Assembly: GCF_001742165.1 (NCBI RefSeq)
Contig: NZ_CP016443.1
Coordinates: 62,001 to 126,000, forward strand
Direction: 5' to 3'
From: Burkholderia stabilis
Lineage (GTDB): Bacteria; Pseudomonadota; Gammaproteobacteria; Burkholderiales; Burkholderiaceae
Length of the DNA stretch: 64,000 nucleotides
Positions 62,636 through 64,000 of the stretch are shown here, piece by piece (position 1 is the first letter of the stretch; every line of letters begins with the position of its first letter). Below the pieces are notes generated by a model. It saw only the letters and a program-made list of their open reading frames with translations. It made no database searches and had not been told where the DNA came from. Position numbers and translations under genes: made by a program.

Positions 62636-63577
62636 ATGTCATCGACGATCGAGATTCTGTTGCCCGTGTTCGGGCTGATCGCGGCAGGGTTCCTGTGCCG
62701 CCGGCGCGGCGTACTCGGCCCGGCTGCCGCTTCGGAGCTCAACCGGTTCGTCGTGTGGCTCGCGCTGCCCGCGCTGCTGTTCCAGATCATGGCGCACGCC
62801 TCGTGGCACCAGCTCTACCAGCCGGCCTTCGTCACGACGTTCGCGCTGACCTGCGCGCTCGTGTTCGCCGGTGTGCTCGCGTGGCGGCTGTTGTCCGGGC
62901 GCGGGCTCGCCGATGCGAGCATCGACGCGATCGCCGCGTCGTATCCGAACACCGGTTATCTCGGCTTTCCGCTGTGCCTGCTCGCGTTCGGCCCAGACAG
63001 CCTTGCGCCGACCACGATCGCGACCATTCTCGTTGCCTGCGTGCTGTTCGCCGGCGCGATTGTGCTGATCGAGATCGGACTGCAGCGCGACCGCGCGCCG
63101 CTGAGGCTGATGTGGAAGGTGATCGGCGCGCTGCTGCGCAATCCGCTGATCGTCGCGCCGCTGGCCGGCGTGTGCGTGTCGGCCGCGCAGGTGTCGCTCG
63201 CCGCGCCCGTCGAGACGTTCCTGAAGCTGCTCGGCGCAGCGGCGAGCCCATGCGCGCTGGTCAGCCTCGGGCTGTTTCTCGCGGAGAAGCGCGAGCCGGC
63301 CGGCGCCGCGCCGCGCGGCAGCGTCGCGCTGACGGCGATCAAGCTGTTCGTGCAGCCCGCGCTCGCGTGGTGGCTCGGCGTGCGCGTGTTCGCGATGCCG
63401 CCCGTGCTCGCGCAGATCGCCGTCGTGCTCGCCGCGCTGCCGACCGGCACCGGGCCGTACATGCTGGCGGAATTCTACGGACGCGAAGCGCATGTGACGT
63501 CGCGCACGATCCTGCTGTCGACGCTCGGGTCGATCGTGTCGCTGTCGGTGTTGCTGATGATCGCGCGCCACGCGTGA
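62636..63577 (+). CDS. AEC (auxin efflux carrier) family transporter
   Basis: The 313 residues have about 10 membrane segments with the AEC pattern (LLPVFGLIAAGFLCRRRGVL, SELNRFVVWLALPALLFQIM, ASYPNTGYLGFPLCLLAFGPDSL, LAALPTGTGPYMLAEFYGRE). Bacterial members carry malonate, malate or amino acids. The ATG is chosen at MSSTIEILLP. It lies 87 bp after the DHA2 exporter. Confidence 0.9.
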   Translation: MSSTIEILLPVFGLIAAGFLCRRRGVLGPAAASELNRFVVWLALPALLFQIMAHASWHQLYQPAFVTTFALTCALVFAGVLAWRLLSGRGLADASIDAIAASYPNTGYLGFPLCLLAFGPDSLAPTTIATILVACVLFAGAIVLIEIGLQRDRAPLRLMWKVIGALLRNPLIVAPLAGVCVSAAQVSLAAPVETFLKLLGAAASPCALVSLGLFLAEKREPAGAAPRGSVALTAIKLFVQPALAWWLGVRVFAMPPVLAQIAVVLAALPTGTGPYMLAEFYGREAHVTSRTILLSTLGSIVSLSVLLMIARHA

Positions 63578-63710
63578 CAGCGGGGCTTGCGGATCGCGCG
63601 GAATCGCCGATGTATTAACCGCGCGCGGCGCGACGGCAATCGGGACGATGACAACCGGTGCGATACGCATGCGATGCCATGCCGCGCGTTCCCGGGCGTT
63701 CGCCTGCAGG

Positions 63711-63992
63711 TCAGTGCGATTTCGTCGTGGGGCGCAGATGACGAGCGACACGTGCGACGAGCGGCCGGCGCGACGCACGGCAGTGCGTTGCCTTGCGTGC
63801 TCGCTGTGAACGCAGCGGTTCGGGTGCGGAGGGCGTCGGGACGGTTGCGGCCGCAACCGCTGCATCAGCGGCTACGGCCGTCACTGCCGGCAGCGCGGCC
63901 TCGGCATCGAGCCAGCCGCGCGTCGCTTCGGCGATCAACCCGCGCAGCCAGCGCACACCGTCGATGCACGAGCCCGATTCGTTCCACGTCAT
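63711..63992 (-). CDS. Hypothetical protein, possibly 5' truncated by the window end
   Basis: The 93 residues (MTWNESGSCIDGVRWLRGLIAEATRGWLDAEAALPAV...) have an alanine-rich middle and a basic C-terminal tail (RARKATHCRASRRPLVARVARHLRPTTKSH). The frame stays open to the window end, so the true start could lie beyond. No domain is recognised and coding status is uncertain. Confidence 0.4.
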   Translation of the reverse strand: MTWNESGSCIDGVRWLRGLIAEATRGWLDAEAALPAVTAVAADAAVAAATVPTPSAPEPLRSQRARKATHCRASRRPLVARVARHLRPTTKSH

Positions 63993-64000
63993 CCGGTACA

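Noticed and set aside
1..64000. CRISPR arrays, tRNA or rRNA genes, integrase or attachment sites
   Set aside because: No regularly spaced repeats, no cloverleaf-like sequence and no recombinase gene could be found on reading both strands.

Overview
The window is high-GC DNA whose gene families and gene order fit a Burkholderia, most likely of the B. cepacia complex. I infer this from codon usage and remembered protein families, not from a database search. No rRNA, tRNA, CRISPR array, replication origin or integrase is visible. One complete insertion sequence is present.

Positions 1-15.4 kb are visibly less GC-rich than the rest and form one catabolic unit. A minus-strand block holds a class III aminotransferase, an FMN alpha-hydroxyacid oxidase, a RidA-like protein, a fumarylacetoacetate-hydrolase-family protein and a porin ending in a strong terminator. 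Divergent from it is a polyamine-type ABC importer (ATPase, binding protein, two permeases) followed by an M24 metallopeptidase-fold hydrolase. A LacI-family repressor and an amidase close the unit. Three near-identical palindromes centred on AGAAACGTTTCT each lie just downstream of a promoter: those of the aminotransferase operon, the ABC operon and the amidase. They look like the operators of the local LacI protein. A 914-bp IS5-family element has split the ABC ATPase gene, and removing it with one 3-bp target copy restores the reading frame exactly. A truncated flavin monooxygenase enters from the left edge.

Positions 15.9-27.2 kb hold small regulator-plus-oxidoreductase modules: LysR with an Old Yellow Enzyme, DoxX and quinone oxidoreductase genes; a Nudix hydrolase and small hypothetical genes; a xanthine-type permease; and two LysR/SDR divergent pairs with palindromes between them.

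Positions 27.3-35.8 kb are the most unusual part. One promoter and a leader hairpin precede MFS transporter, FGGY kinase, GlpD, an alkyl-DHAP-synthase-like flavoenzyme, a GlpP-type antiterminator, a small ABM-fold protein and an iron alcohol dehydrogenase, several overlapping by ATGA. This reads as a second glycerol-3-phosphate-type pathway for an unknown glycerol derivative or polyol.

Positions 35.9-45.2 kb hold a secreted hypothetical, an MFS exporter and an amino-acid decarboxylase region. A frameshifted ornithine decarboxylase (speF) lies divergent from adiA (arginine decarboxylase) and potE, with a LysR gene convergent.

Positions 45.5-60.9 kb are dominated by organosulfur acquisition: an SsuA homologue, a six-gene operon (binding protein, two different permeases, ATPase, AtsK-like and TauD-like dioxygenases), and another taurine/sulfonate-type binding protein beside a LysR gene. 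Between these lie a peptide-binding protein, a DUF427 gene, a glycolipid-binding-family gene, a GT2/GT87 glycosyltransferase pair and a phage-NinX-like gene. The window ends with a DHA2 exporter, an AEC-family transporter and a small hypothetical gene.
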